From the NCBI GenBank assembly GCA_019915015.1, contig JAHBBC010000036.1, positions 248,001 to 312,000 of the forward strand: a stretch of 64,000 nt of DNA. The letters are read 5' to 3'. The position numbers and the translations under genes were made by a program. The notes under the pieces are model-generated. The model was not told the DNA's origin. It saw only the letters and a program-made list of their open reading frames with translations, and ran no database searches. This document shows positions 1 through 9,429 of the stretch, one piece after another (the stretch's first letter is position 1; every line of letters begins with the position of its first letter). Origin of the DNA: Auriscalpium vulgare (Eukaryota; Basidiomycota; Agaricomycetes; Russulales; Auriscalpiaceae).

Positions 1-43
1 ATGAGCAAGATTTCAATACGAGGAGAGATACACAGAGCATTAA

Positions 44-1331
44 TCAAGAATTGAGAGTCGAGACAGGGAGGGAAGAATCAGACAATGCGTTTACTGCATC
101 TCCCCATCTACGACGCCAGTCGACTTTGGCGTTTTGGGCCTCGTTCAATAGCACATACCCATCAGAAGGAGTAAGGACGCGTTCTTTTTTCGCCATAGCT
201 TTGCGTTCTGTTTTCGCCATAGCTTTGCGCTCCTCATTCGCCCTACGTTCGCGTTCTTCTTTCGCCCTAGCTGCGAACTCCGTGAAGAACTGCTTCCTTA
301 GCCCAATGCCTGTCTCCCAGGTCGCCTGAGTACTGTCATACCTGTTCAGATTTGCATTAACCAAGTATGTTCGCTGCACAAGTCAAATGAAGGTGCGCAC
401 CCCTGCCACATGACCAGCCAGGAGTGCTTGGACCCTGCCTCCAGCGGAGGACCCCGCCCGATGATGCGGGAGACGAAGAATTCGTCGGAGCTCCCTCCGC
501 GGCAGCGTGGCCGGTGACACATTTGACCTTTTACGGGTTCAGGACGGTCGTCCGCTGCACAATGATGATGTCAAGACATGTGCCGGCGGAATAGGCACGT
601 AACTTACGATTATCCCTGTACGCAAAGCAGATAGGGCACTCCCAGTGAACGTCTTCCTCAAGACATGGGTCGCCTTTCCTGACTCCGACGCAGGCTTGGT
701 GATACCAGCGATCGCACCTGCAACACGGCATTGTCCAGTCAGACCAGTTTCGTCTGCCCTACCGTGCATATGCTACTCACTTCAAGTTGGTGCAATTTAG
801 GAATCTATCCAATTTGGTTCCTTTTATCTTTCGCGGCCACTCGACCTCCAGATCCCCATCTGACTCGTGTTTGCGCTTGCCCAGAACCGCCGTCGAGACC
901 TCTTTCTCTTGCTTTGTCGCCTGAGGTCGGGCATGTAGGTGAGTGACTGAACCACGTTTCCTCAACGTGCGGCCCTTTTCCGTCGTTTCCAACTTGATCT
1001 TCGGGGACGCAGGCTCGACCTTGAGTGCAGCAGAGGGGCTAGGCGCAGACGACGCGCTAAGCTCTGTCAGCGGCGACGTTTCTCGAGAGTCGACGAGAGT
1101 GGCGTCAGCGGAGACCACGGAGGAAACGATCCGCTCAGGAGATTCGGGGGTTGAGGGGCGTAGCGGCACAGGCGAGGAGGCTCCGGTAGGAGAAAGGAGT
1201 GCCTCGATGACTGACGAGTCGCGTGAGGTGGGCTGAGCACCATCCGCGTCGGCATCTTCGTGCGCACTGATGAGCGTTAGCCGAGGTAGCGGCGGCGCCG
1301 AGCTGCCAGACGCATGTGGATGACTGGTGTT
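44..1331 (-). pseudogene. PHD/chromodomain protein, C-terminal part (gene split by Copia)
   Basis: This is the 3' portion of a minus-strand gene whose 5' portion lies at 6251-7804. Reading leftwards from the Copia boundary, an open exon encodes a Ser/Pro/Glu-rich stretch with a basic GKRKHE patch. A PHD-type zinc finger follows at about 740-600 (C-x2-C-D-R-W-Y-H-x2-C, then W-x-C-P-x-C). After an intron (GTAAGT..TGCAG, about 595-545) comes a chromodomain-like segment: EFFVSRIIGRG, then SWLVMWQGY split by an intron (GTGCGC..AACAG, about 400-350), then DSTQATWE. The C-terminus is a Lys/Glu/Arg helix with KAMAK repeats and ends at the stop 44-46. A methyl-histone reader acting in chromatin is inferred from these domains. 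The N-terminal Cys pair of the PHD finger and the intron just before it are unresolved. The gene is probably inactivated by the insertion, although a truncated product is possible. Confidence 0.7.
1327..1331. repeat. Target-site duplication GTGTT, left
   Basis: The five bases GTGTT directly precede the 5' LTR and recur directly after the 3' LTR at 6246-6250, as expected for Copia integrase. Confidence 0.9.
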
Positions 1332-1535
1332 TGTTGTCGTAGAACGTACATTACTTACTTACAATCACTTCTTCGTACATATCCTCTATACTCATACTTT
1401 TGACGCTCGTTACCTAATCACGGACAACTCGTATAGTCGCCATACGCGCCACGTCGCCCCTCAGTCTCTTCTACATTCGACTGAGGTTACCTTTGGTCAC
1501 TAGGTCACAGGCTTCTGCCGCCTTCGCTGCGTTTA
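1332..1535 (+). repeat. Copia 5' LTR
   Basis: The LTR begins TGTTGTCGTAG and ends GCGTTTA. The TG..TA boundary is set by the matching 5-bp target duplications; other boundaries would break that match. It should hold the element's promoter and polyadenylation signal. Confidence 0.93.
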
Positions 1536-1547
1536 GGTTATGGGCCC
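1536..1547 (+). other. Copia primer-binding site (initiator tRNA half)
   Basis: GGTTATGGGCCC starts at the first base after the 5' LTR. It is complementary to the anticodon region of eukaryotic initiator tRNA-Met (the GGGCCCATAACC stretch), as in Drosophila copia, which is primed by the 5' half-molecule rather than the tRNA 3' end. The match is seen; priming by a tRNA half is inferred from that family. Confidence 0.8.
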
Positions 1548-1618
1548 TGAGCCGACACACTAGCTGTTGAGCCTACCCCAACCAAACCTTCCACTCCTTT
1601 GAACCCAAGTCTCAAGAG

Positions 1619-4600
1619 ATGGCCCCGACGAGTCCATCAGGCAGTCAGAGCTCGAACACGGGCGCTCCGCCGGGCGGGGGCAACCCAGACCCGAGCACCG
1701 GCGACTCGAAAACGGACGCACCGACGCACTGGACACTCACGGCGTCGGACTTCGATAGCACACGCTACACCAACCTCTTCCGTCTCCCCCACAAACTCAC
1801 GCCGACAAATTACATTGCATGGAGCACCAACATCCAATCCGCTCTCGACACCGTCGACCTCTTCGACTACGCGACCGATACCGTCCCGTTTCCGGACCCG
1901 AGCTCATATCCGAAGCAGTCCAACACGTGGCGCCGAGTCAGCGCACTCGTCAAGACGATACTGACGTCGAATATGACGGAGGAGGTGGTCGCCCAAGTGG
2001 CTCATCTTTCGTACGGTGCAGAAGTATGGGCAGAAGCACGCAGGCTGTTCTCCGGGCAGACGCTCACCGATTGGACGTTGACGATCACGTCACTGGTGAC
2101 GACGAAATACGTTGAGGGCGAGGATCCCACGGCACATATCGCAAAGATGAAGGCTTTCCGTCGCGACCTCGTGCTCATGGGCCGAGATGTCGACGACGAG
2201 ATATTCGCCTGCTTCATGCGGATCTCCATGCCGCCATCGTGGAACTATGTCTTCTCCGGCCTCCCCGATCACTACCTGTCCACGGAAATCGAGCGCCGCA
2301 TCAAGGACGAGCACGGAGTCCGAACGAACCAGGCAACGACGGCGACTGCATACAGCGCCGCGTTCGCACGACGCGGAGGCAAACTGCGACGGACCCCCAA
2401 ACCCGGGGAGTCTGTCTGCACGAACTGCAAGAACCCCGGCCACACGCACGCCGATTGCTGGTCGAAGGGGGGCGGATCTGAAGGGAAAGGCCCAGGCCGG
2501 AACCGTAGGAAGAAGAAGGACAGCACGAAGGACGACGCGAAGACGAACCAGGCCACCGAGCAGGCTAATCAAGCCACCGAACAGCCGGTCAGCGCCGACG
2601 TCGACCTCGACCAGCTCACATTCATGAGCGCGCCCTACATCTCCCGGTTCTCGTGGATCCTGGACAGCGGGTCGACGACGCACATATGCCGCGACCGCGC
2701 CGCATTCACCTCGTTCACGCCGAAGCACAGTATCATCAACGGCATCCAGACCGGAGTACCCCCGCTAGAAGTTATCGGCACGGGGACTGTCCAGGTCATA
2801 TCGTCTGTCCAAGGCGCACGCGACCGCATCGTCACACTCGAGAACGTCAACTATTGTCCGACAGCGCGCAACAATATTGTCTCGCAGCCGCGGATGGACC
2901 TCAAGGGCCTCCGCATCGTCACGCACAACGGCCACGTCGCCGTGCAGAAGGCGAACGGCTTCGTCGTCATGGAGGGCTGGTTACGCCAGAACCTCTACGA
3001 GCTCAACTGCGTCATCGCGCCACCGACGCGACTCACTTCCACGCCCGACGTCTCATTCATCGCGTCCGCATCCAAGTCCAACATTGATCTATGGCACCAA
3101 CGTCTCGGTCACCTCGGCGAGTACAGCATCCGCCTCCTCAAATCGAAAGGCCTCGTAACAGGGATGGATCTCCACCCTGAAGGTGCGCTCGCACCGTGCG
3201 ATGGCTGCGCGAAGGGGAAGAGCCCGCAGGCGCCCTTTCCGAAGGAGGCAGCAAACCGCTCGAAGGCCCGTCTCGAGCGCCTGCACATGGATCTTCAAGG
3301 ACCGTTCGACGTATCGAACGCGGGCTACACATACACGCTCGCCGTCGTCGACGACGCCACACGCAAGGGCTGGAAGGAGTATCTCAAGCAGAAGAGCGAC
3401 ACCGCCGACGAGATCAAGGCGCTCATCGCACGCCTCGAGACGCGCACAAGCGACAAAGTCAGGATCGTCCGAACAGACGGCGGAGGCGAGTTCATCAACA
3501 CGGACTTGCAGGACTGGTTCAAGAGCAAGGGGATCACGCACGAGCGATCCGCGCCATACACACCTCAGCAAAACGGCGTCGCGGAACGCTTCAACCGCAC
3601 GACGCACGAGCTGGCGCTCTCGATGCTCAAGGGCGCGAAATTATCCAACGCGTTCTGGCCCCAAGCGCACGAATATGCAAACCATGTCCGCAACCGCAGC
3701 CCGAACCGCTCGCTCTCTAGCCCACTGGTCACGCCCAACGAGGCATTTTACGGCACGAAGCCCGATCTTTCAGCACTGCGATCGTTCGGTGCTCGCTGCC
3801 ATGTCCGCATACCGCCCGCTCAGCGCAAGAAGCTTGATGAGCACGCGTATGAAGCAGTATGGTGCGGATTCGAGCGCGGTTCTCGAGCATACAAGGTGTG
3901 GGTACCATCGAAACGTCAGTTTCGCACCTCGCGCGACGTCGTTGTCTATGAAGACGTGCTCGCGCGTGAGGATGACGACGACGCACCACGAGCGTCGGCT
4001 GTTCCGAGTGAGGGGGTGAGACCAACTGCGCCGCCACCTGTGCCGGAACGCGAGGATTCCACTCGCAACATGCCAACGACGCCTGCCGTCAATTCTGACG
4101 ACCCAAACACCGGCGCCGAAGAACCCGCAGCTCAACCACCTCTCTCGCCTCTTCCAGCTCTCACACCTTCACCTCCGAGCACACCAGCAGCACCTCCTGC
4201 CGACGATCCACAACCCCGACGCACGACTCGTATTCAGCGCCCATCCTGGTACAAGAAAGCCGCCGACGCTACGAATGCGCGCGACGCAGCTGCGAAGGCC
4301 GACAACAAGGCCCTACGCGACGCGCGCGCTGCTCGCAAGCAACTACGCGACCAAGCTCAGCTCCAGGGGGTGGCGGATGCGCAGGATGACACGACAACGG
4401 AAGACGCGGACCCGTCATCGACAGAGGTCATCGTGCACTTCGCGTTTGTTGCCGTCTATGAAGGGAGGATTCCGGCGAGCTTCAAGGAGGCAACTGCAGG
4501 CGCTGATGCGCCGCAATGGTGGACGGCAATGGGAGAGGAGATGAGCATGCACGAGAAGCGAGGAACCTGGGTTGTGGTGGAGCTACCGCCGGGAAGCTCA

Positions 4601-6034
4601 GTCATAGGGTGCCGATGGGTCTTCGACATCAAGTTTGGCCCGAACGGCGAAATCCTGCGCTGGAAAGCACGCCTAGTTGCCCAAGGTTTCTCCCAGATTC
4701 CCGGAGTGGACTTCGACGATACGTACTCGCCAACCGTCCGTCCCGAGTCACTGCGCATCTTGCTACACCTCGCCAAGGTTTGCGGATGGGTGCGCGGACA
4801 GGATGACGTGACAGGTGCATTCCTTCACAGCGACGTCGACCACACTATTTATATGCGCCAGCCCCCGGGATTCGACGACGGGACAGACCGCGTCCTCTGC
4901 CTGCAGCGCAGCCTTTACGGACTTAAGCAGGCGTCCCGCCTCTGGCACAAGTACATGAACGAGAAACTGGCGACAGTCTCGTTCCTTCCGACCGAACAGG
5001 ACACCGCAGTCTACACTCGATCGTCCAACGGGAGTCATGCTATCCTCGCAGTCCACGTCGACAACTTCCTCAGCTTTGCGGATTCCGCAAAGGAGCTGAC
5101 GCGCGTGCGCGGAGAGCTCCACAGCCTCTTTGAGATGAAGGAAGAGAACCCCGACTGGATGCTAGGCTTCCAGCTCATCGACGACGCGGCTACCAATACG
5201 GTCTCCATCTCGCAACGGCAGTACATCGAGAGTCTTCTCAAGCGCTTCAACATGGACAAATGCAAGCCGCGGGACGTCCCAATGGATCCCAGCGTAGTCC
5301 TTTCGAAGTGGGACGCACCCGAGACGACCGAGGAGATCGAGCGCATGAAGACGGTCCCGTATCGCGCACTTACAGGCGCTCTCCTCTGGCTCTCTGTCAT
5401 CTCGCGTCCCGACATCTCATTTGTCACTTCCAATCTATCGCAGTTCAACGCCAATCCGGGCGAAGTACACTGGCATGCAGCCCAGAACGTTCTCCGGTAC
5501 TTGGCGGGGACTCGCGACGTGCGCCTGGCCCTCGGTGGCACGTCTGGTGACTCCGACAGCTTACTCTGCTCTGTCGACTCGAATTGGGCTCGAGATATCG
5601 ATGACCGTCGTTCGACATCGGGGTTTGTCTTTCAGATGGGCGACGCGACGGTCTCCTGGTCAACAAAGAAGCAACCTACTGTGGCCAAGTCATCCACTGA
5701 AGGCGAGTACATGGCACTTGCGAACGCCGCGAGCCAAGGACTCTGGCTTCGACGCTTCCTCATCGAGATCGGCGTACCCGGCATCGAGGAGACGCCAACG
5801 GTCGTTCTTGTGGACAACCAAGGTGCCATTGACCTCTCGAAGGAATCTCGCTACCACTCACGCACGAAGCACATTGATGTTCAACATCATTTCGTCCGCG
5901 AGCGAGTTGCCGACGGTACCTTCGTGGTTCAGCACTGCCCAACGGGCCTGATGCTTGCAGACGGGCTCACAAAGCCTCTCGCACGTGTCAAGTTCCAGGA
6001 GATGGTGGATGGACTCGGACTCGTTCGTGATTGA
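1619..6034 (+). CDS. Copia Gag-Pol polyprotein, single ORF
   Basis: The 1,471-residue frame starts at the first in-frame ATG after the primer-binding site. In order it holds a UBN2-like Gag (about 40-240), a CCHC zinc knuckle at 267-280 (C-x2-C-x4-H-x4-C), an aspartic protease with D-S-G at 349-351, and a GAG-pre-integrase segment (LWHQRLGHLG). The integrase core has D558, D620 and E656, a D35E spacing. An acidic, Pro-rich spacer follows, then an RVT_2 reverse transcriptase (about 980-1220) and an RNase H with DSNWARD and SSTEGEYMAL. No frameshift separates Gag from Pol, so Gag must be made by another route. The one oddity is the reverse transcriptase active site, which reads H-V-D-N (1146-1149) instead of the usual x-V-D-D. 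Confidence 0.97.
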   Translation: MAPTSPSGSQSSNTGAPPGGGNPDPSTGDSKTDAPTHWTLTASDFDSTRYTNLFRLPHKLTPTNYIAWSTNIQSALDTVDLFDYATDTVPFPDPSSYPKQSNTWRRVSALVKTILTSNMTEEVVAQVAHLSYGAEVWAEARRLFSGQTLTDWTLTITSLVTTKYVEGEDPTAHIAKMKAFRRDLVLMGRDVDDEIFACFMRISMPPSWNYVFSGLPDHYLSTEIERRIKDEHGVRTNQATTATAYSAAFARRGGKLRRTPKPGESVCTNCKNPGHTHADCWSKGGGSEGKGPGRNRRKKKDSTKDDAKTNQATEQANQATEQPVSADVDLDQLTFMSAPYISRFSWILDSGSTTHICRDRAAFTSFTPKHSIINGIQTGVPPLEVIGTGTVQVISSVQGARDRIVTLENVNYCPTARNNIVSQPRMDLKGLRIVTHNGHVAVQKANGFVVMEGWLRQNLYELNCVIAPPTRLTSTPDVSFIASASKSNIDLWHQRLGHLGEYSIRLLKSKGLVTGMDLHPEGALAPCDGCAKGKSPQAPFPKEAANRSKARLERLHMDLQGPFDVSNAGYTYTLAVVDDATRKGWKEYLKQKSDTADEIKALIARLETRTSDKVRIVRTDGGGEFINTDLQDWFKSKGITHERSAPYTPQQNGVAERFNRTTHELALSMLKGAKLSNAFWPQAHEYANHVRNRSPNRSLSSPLVTPNEAFYGTKPDLSALRSFGARCHVRIPPAQRKKLDEHAYEAVWCGFERGSRAYKVWVPSKRQFRTSRDVVVYEDVLAREDDDDAPRASAVPSEGVRPTAPPPVPEREDSTRNMPTTPAVNSDDPNTGAEEPAAQPPLSPLPALTPSPPSTPAAPPADDPQPRRTTRIQRPSWYKKAADATNARDAAAKADNKALRDARAARKQLRDQAQLQGVADAQDDTTTEDADPSSTEVIVHFAFVAVYEGRIPASFKEATAGADAPQWWTAMGEEMSMHEKRGTWVVVELPPGSSVIGCRWVFDIKFGPNGEILRWKARLVAQGFSQIPGVDFDDTYSPTVRPESLRILLHLAKVCGWVRGQDDVTGAFLHSDVDHTIYMRQPPGFDDGTDRVLCLQRSLYGLKQASRLWHKYMNEKLATVSFLPTEQDTAVYTRSSNGSHAILAVHVDNFLSFADSAKELTRVRGELHSLFEMKEENPDWMLGFQLIDDAATNTVSISQRQYIESLLKRFNMDKCKPRDVPMDPSVVLSKWDAPETTEEIERMKTVPYRALTGALLWLSVISRPDISFVTSNLSQFNANPGEVHWHAAQNVLRYLAGTRDVRLALGGTSGDSDSLLCSVDSNWARDIDDRRSTSGFVFQMGDATVSWSTKKQPTVAKSSTEGEYMALANAASQGLWLRRFLIEIGVPGIEETPTVVLVDNQGAIDLSKESRYHSRTKHIDVQHHFVRERVADGTFVVQHCPTGLMLADGLTKPLARVKFQEMVDGLGLVRD

Positions 6035-6041
6035 GGGGGTG
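6033..6041 (+). other. Copia polypurine tract
   Basis: GAGGGGG followed by TG lies directly before the 3' LTR and overlaps the Gag-Pol stop codon (TGA at 6032-6034). This is the expected place for the plus-strand primer. Confidence 0.8.
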
Positions 6042-6245
6042 TGTTGTCGTAGAACGTACATTACTTACTTACAATCACTTCTTCGTACATATCCTCTATA
6101 CTCATACTTTTGACGCTCGTTACCTAATCACGGACAACTCGTATAGTCGCCATACGCGCCACGTCGCCCCTCAGTCTCTTCTACATTCGACTGAGGTTAC
6201 CTTTGGTCACTAGGTCACAGGCTTCTGCCGCCTTCGCTGCGTTTA
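6042..6245 (+). repeat. Copia 3' LTR
   Basis: It is identical over 204 bases to the 5' LTR. Target-duplication copy GTGTT follows at 6246-6250. Confidence 0.93.
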
Positions 6246-7804
6246 GTGTTGGCTGTGGGCAGGTCAACAGGACGCCCGTATGCAACGACAAAACCACGTA
6301 CGTTGCGGCGATTCTGAGCTCCTCCTGGAGGACGCGGCTGGAATGTGGAGTGAGGAAGCGAAATCACCCCGCAGAAATGGGACGTACCGGAACCCGTCTG
6401 CATGCCCCACTTCGCCGGAGTGAGAGGCGCAGGAGAGTAATTGTCGACGAATGGCAGCGATGGATAGACGAGCGGTGTAGAGGCAAACACGCGGGCTTCG
6501 CGCATTGAGTTCGCCTCTTCGCGCACTGTTGAAGGCAAGTGCGGCTCACCGAAATCTGCCATCATATCCATCTGGCTCACTGGGGTGGACAGGCCGATGT
6601 CAGAAAGTCAACTTGGAAGACACGGGAGATAAAGGCACGGACAGGAGCGAAGAGGAGTGGTGGCGGCAGTTTGATACCTCTTCAATGCAGGCATGGGACT
6701 CGGAGTCCGTGGATCGATCGCAGCGTCCGCTCTAGCTAATCGCATCGGACTGACGACGGCATCTAATAGCACTACGAAGCATCGTGAGAAGGCAGCATAG
6801 CATATGCATATGACAACAAAAGGTAGCTGACTTGGCTGGGGGGTAACTCTGCGAGGTGTCTGTGGTCCGATCGCCGCGCTCGCATAGTCTGCACGCATAC
6901 ATCAGGATACATGTGCTGTGCTCGTTGGAAGGCGCACACACCTTTTCTTGGCTGCGGCATCGGGCTCGTGCCAACGTTGTGCATGACCGGAGGGTCCGCT
7001 GCGTACAATAATATGTCAGGATCAAAGCTATGACGACACACGAGAGTGCGACGCACGCATCGCAGCATCCGCATCTGACAATATCTCAAACCTCTCGGCA
7101 AGGCGACAGTGAATCCGCTTGACCTTTTCGCACAAGCTGAGTTCTTCCCAACCGGTTGCATCTTCTTCCAGTTCCTCTGGGGCACCTAGCTTTTTTTCAA
7201 GCTCTCGAAAAGTCCGCTGCAGCGCCCCCAGCGCCGTTTTCAGTTGTTCTTCCTCCTCCGCTTTCTGGATCCTCTGGGCGTCGATCATGCTCTGCATTCT
7301 TCGGTAACTAGTCTGCACCTGGTCTGCTGCCTCTAATACACCTATCGCTCGGCGTCCGAGGTGACTGGCGGCCCCGGGGTGAGCGTGAACGTTGCCGGGG
7401 GTCGGGGGGCCTCCCACGGGAGGAGGATGATGGGCCCTGTGTGCCGGTGAGTGCGCGACTGGCCCAGAATTTTCGGGGGTAGGATAATGGGCCCTCAATT
7501 CCGGTGGGTGCGCGGATGGCCCGGGGTAAGCAGCACTTGGACCAGGCATCATGGGCGGATAGTGCTGGTCGACATAGCGGGGGGGCTCGCCTACCATGTG
7601 AGAATGTCGATGGGCCCTTGGTGGCGGTGCGTAGCCGGACACTCCGCGCGCAGGGTATTGCGCGTGAAGAATGGGCGGATGTGGATGCACTCTGTGCTCT
7701 GCCTGGTAACTGGGGCCACCAGGGTGGGCGGACCACTGCGGATGGTAAGGAGGAGAAGGGAGATGCGCGGCGGGGTGATTTCCTTTGGCGGAATTACGGT
7801 CCAT
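6246..7804 (-). pseudogene. PHD/chromodomain protein, N-terminal part (gene split by Copia)
   Basis: This is the 5' portion of the gene that continues at 44-1331. The first exon starts at ATG 7804 (MDRNSAKGNH) and is Pro/His-rich with a repeated R-A-H-x-P pattern, then a Glu/Lys coiled coil (KAEEEEQLKTALGAL..). Short introns with good signals follow: GTGTGT..ACGCAG near 7041-6998, GTGTGT..GTGCAG, GTCAGC..GCTAG and GTATCA..GCCAG before ATGGATATGATGG near 6572. The chosen splices keep one frame into the exon that reaches the Copia boundary. There, ..PTAN is followed directly, once the element and one target copy are discounted, by the open frame at 1326. Joining the Pro-rich exon to the reader domains is inference; it could be a separate gene. 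Confidence 0.55.
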
Positions 7805-9429
7805 CGTGGGCAAGGGTGCGGGCAACTGAAGGGACGGGGTAAGGGGACGGGGACTTCAAAATCTAGCTATATACCTAATTTAGGGGCGGCCGACGCGTGA
7901 CGCGGGGCAAACAACGCGTAAACAACGTGCAGTCGCAGCGGCACGGTGGCGCGTACGTAACTTTAGTACACGAGGCTAGCCACCGCCCAAGCGATATTGA
8001 TCAACTGTCGGGCCGCCTGTTGTAGTGTCTTACGGAAAGACGAACAAAAGGAAGATTTCCGTTCCGAAGCCGCGGCACTTATGCTAGAAAGACCCATGCA
8101 CAGCTATTCGCTGCACAACAGAGTACAACGAGACTACTACCAAGAGTTTCCTGCTATTGTCTCTGCTGCTCCACCGTGCCAACACGTTTCCTATGTCTGT
8201 AATCCAAGAACGTCGCTCGGCCGCATGTTTACGGCGTGTGAGTACAACAGGCCGCACGATTCAGACACGACATGGTGGCAGTGGTACTCAAGCGCCTCCG
8301 AGTCATCCCTGGCGGTGGCCCTGCGGCGGTGGTGGCACACCCAGTGTATTACTTGGCATTTGCGAGAAAAAATAGTACTCGGTTTGAGGTCAATCTCAGC
8401 GGCCACGGCAATCAACCGGATCCACCATAGTTGTCGGCGCTGTCGCTGATGCGCCGAGCATCCGTCAAGTTCAAGTTTATTATCAGCGGCCAAGTGGATT
8501 GCGGCATGATTTTGATATTGCGCTTCATAAGGCATAACGAATGGCACGAACAGAAGCATCTTTGAGCAGCACTAGTGGGGGCCAAGGCAGAACAACGCCA
8601 GCGGCGCGACTCCCTTCGAAATTGAAAACAATAGCCTCGTGGACACCGCAAATTTTTCCTCGTTTTTATCAATGATACGTACGGTCAAAGCATTCGGTAT
8701 CTATCTACCATCGCCATGTGCCGGGGCTGGCTCCGTGTCCGATCCCACGTGGAGCTTTATGAAGGCGGTCCCGGGCTGAGTTGAGCTGTAAGGCCGATGA
8801 ACTTATACGGCAGTGCACGCCCGATGATACGTCGGTTGTCGGTCACGACTGGTGAGTGTCACCGTCGTCGGATCACCGCATATGTCGCTTAACTCCATCG
8901 CCAGGGCATGGCTGCTGTGTCGGACCGTCCACCTGAGTCCGGCGGCTAGAGGAACATCCTTCGAAAGAAAATCAAATTGCTTCAAAGATACCATTCCTTA
9001 CAGAGACAAGAGGCATAAATCGCTGTCTGCAACAGTTGCTAGACTCCCAGCAATAGCAGTGGGTGTTCGCGGTCAAGCACCTTCATGATAGACATAGTCT
9101 GACTTGCGCACAGAGGTCAAGTTGAGCGGTGTGCAAGAAACCTACCAAAGCTAAAGATGCATAGAGACGAGAACAGAGTAGTCTCGGTGGCTGGATTTGA
9201 CAGACGAGAGTTGTTCTAGGTCAGCTTGAGAACAGCCCGGTGACTCTTGTCATTGACTCGGGAGAGAGGTGCGTGGGAAACGGCAATTATCGGAAGGCTC
9301 GCGGCGAGGCAAGCGAGCAGGCCACTCGCCTTCTTGAAGTTCTTCACTACTTACGACTTACGAACAATGAGTGAGCCTGCTCTTCCATAGATCGAACTGG
9401 TGCTAGAAGCTGACTCTCTTTTTACAGAC
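7805..9429. other. Intergenic region, divergent promoters
   Basis: I see no gene or repeat here. It separates the minus-strand PHD/chromodomain gene from the plus-strand F-box gene, so it must hold both promoters. Open frames are short and stop-interrupted, without recognisable domains. Confidence 0.6.

Larger units (their letters stand above)
1332..6245 (+). mobile_element. Full-length Ty1/Copia LTR retrotransposon
   Basis: The 4,914-bp element has 204-bp LTRs at 1332-1535 and 6042-6245 that I find identical base for base. It is flanked by a GTGTT duplication. A primer-binding site abuts the 5' LTR and a G-rich polypurine tract abuts the 3' LTR. One uninterrupted Gag-Pol frame lies between, in the order protease, integrase, reverse transcriptase, RNase H, which defines the Copia superfamily. 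Identical LTRs imply a very recent insertion. It lies antisense inside an exon of the PHD/chromodomain gene. Confidence 0.97.

Noticed and set aside
1599..5951. Long open frames in other frames and on the minus strand across the Copia body
   Set aside because: They are shadows of GC-rich Gag-Pol coding sequence and show no domain.
7997..8449. Open frame of 150 codons downstream of the PHD/chromodomain promoter
   Set aside because: Non-ATG-like context, no conserved motif, no intron pattern and low-complexity His/Cys composition.
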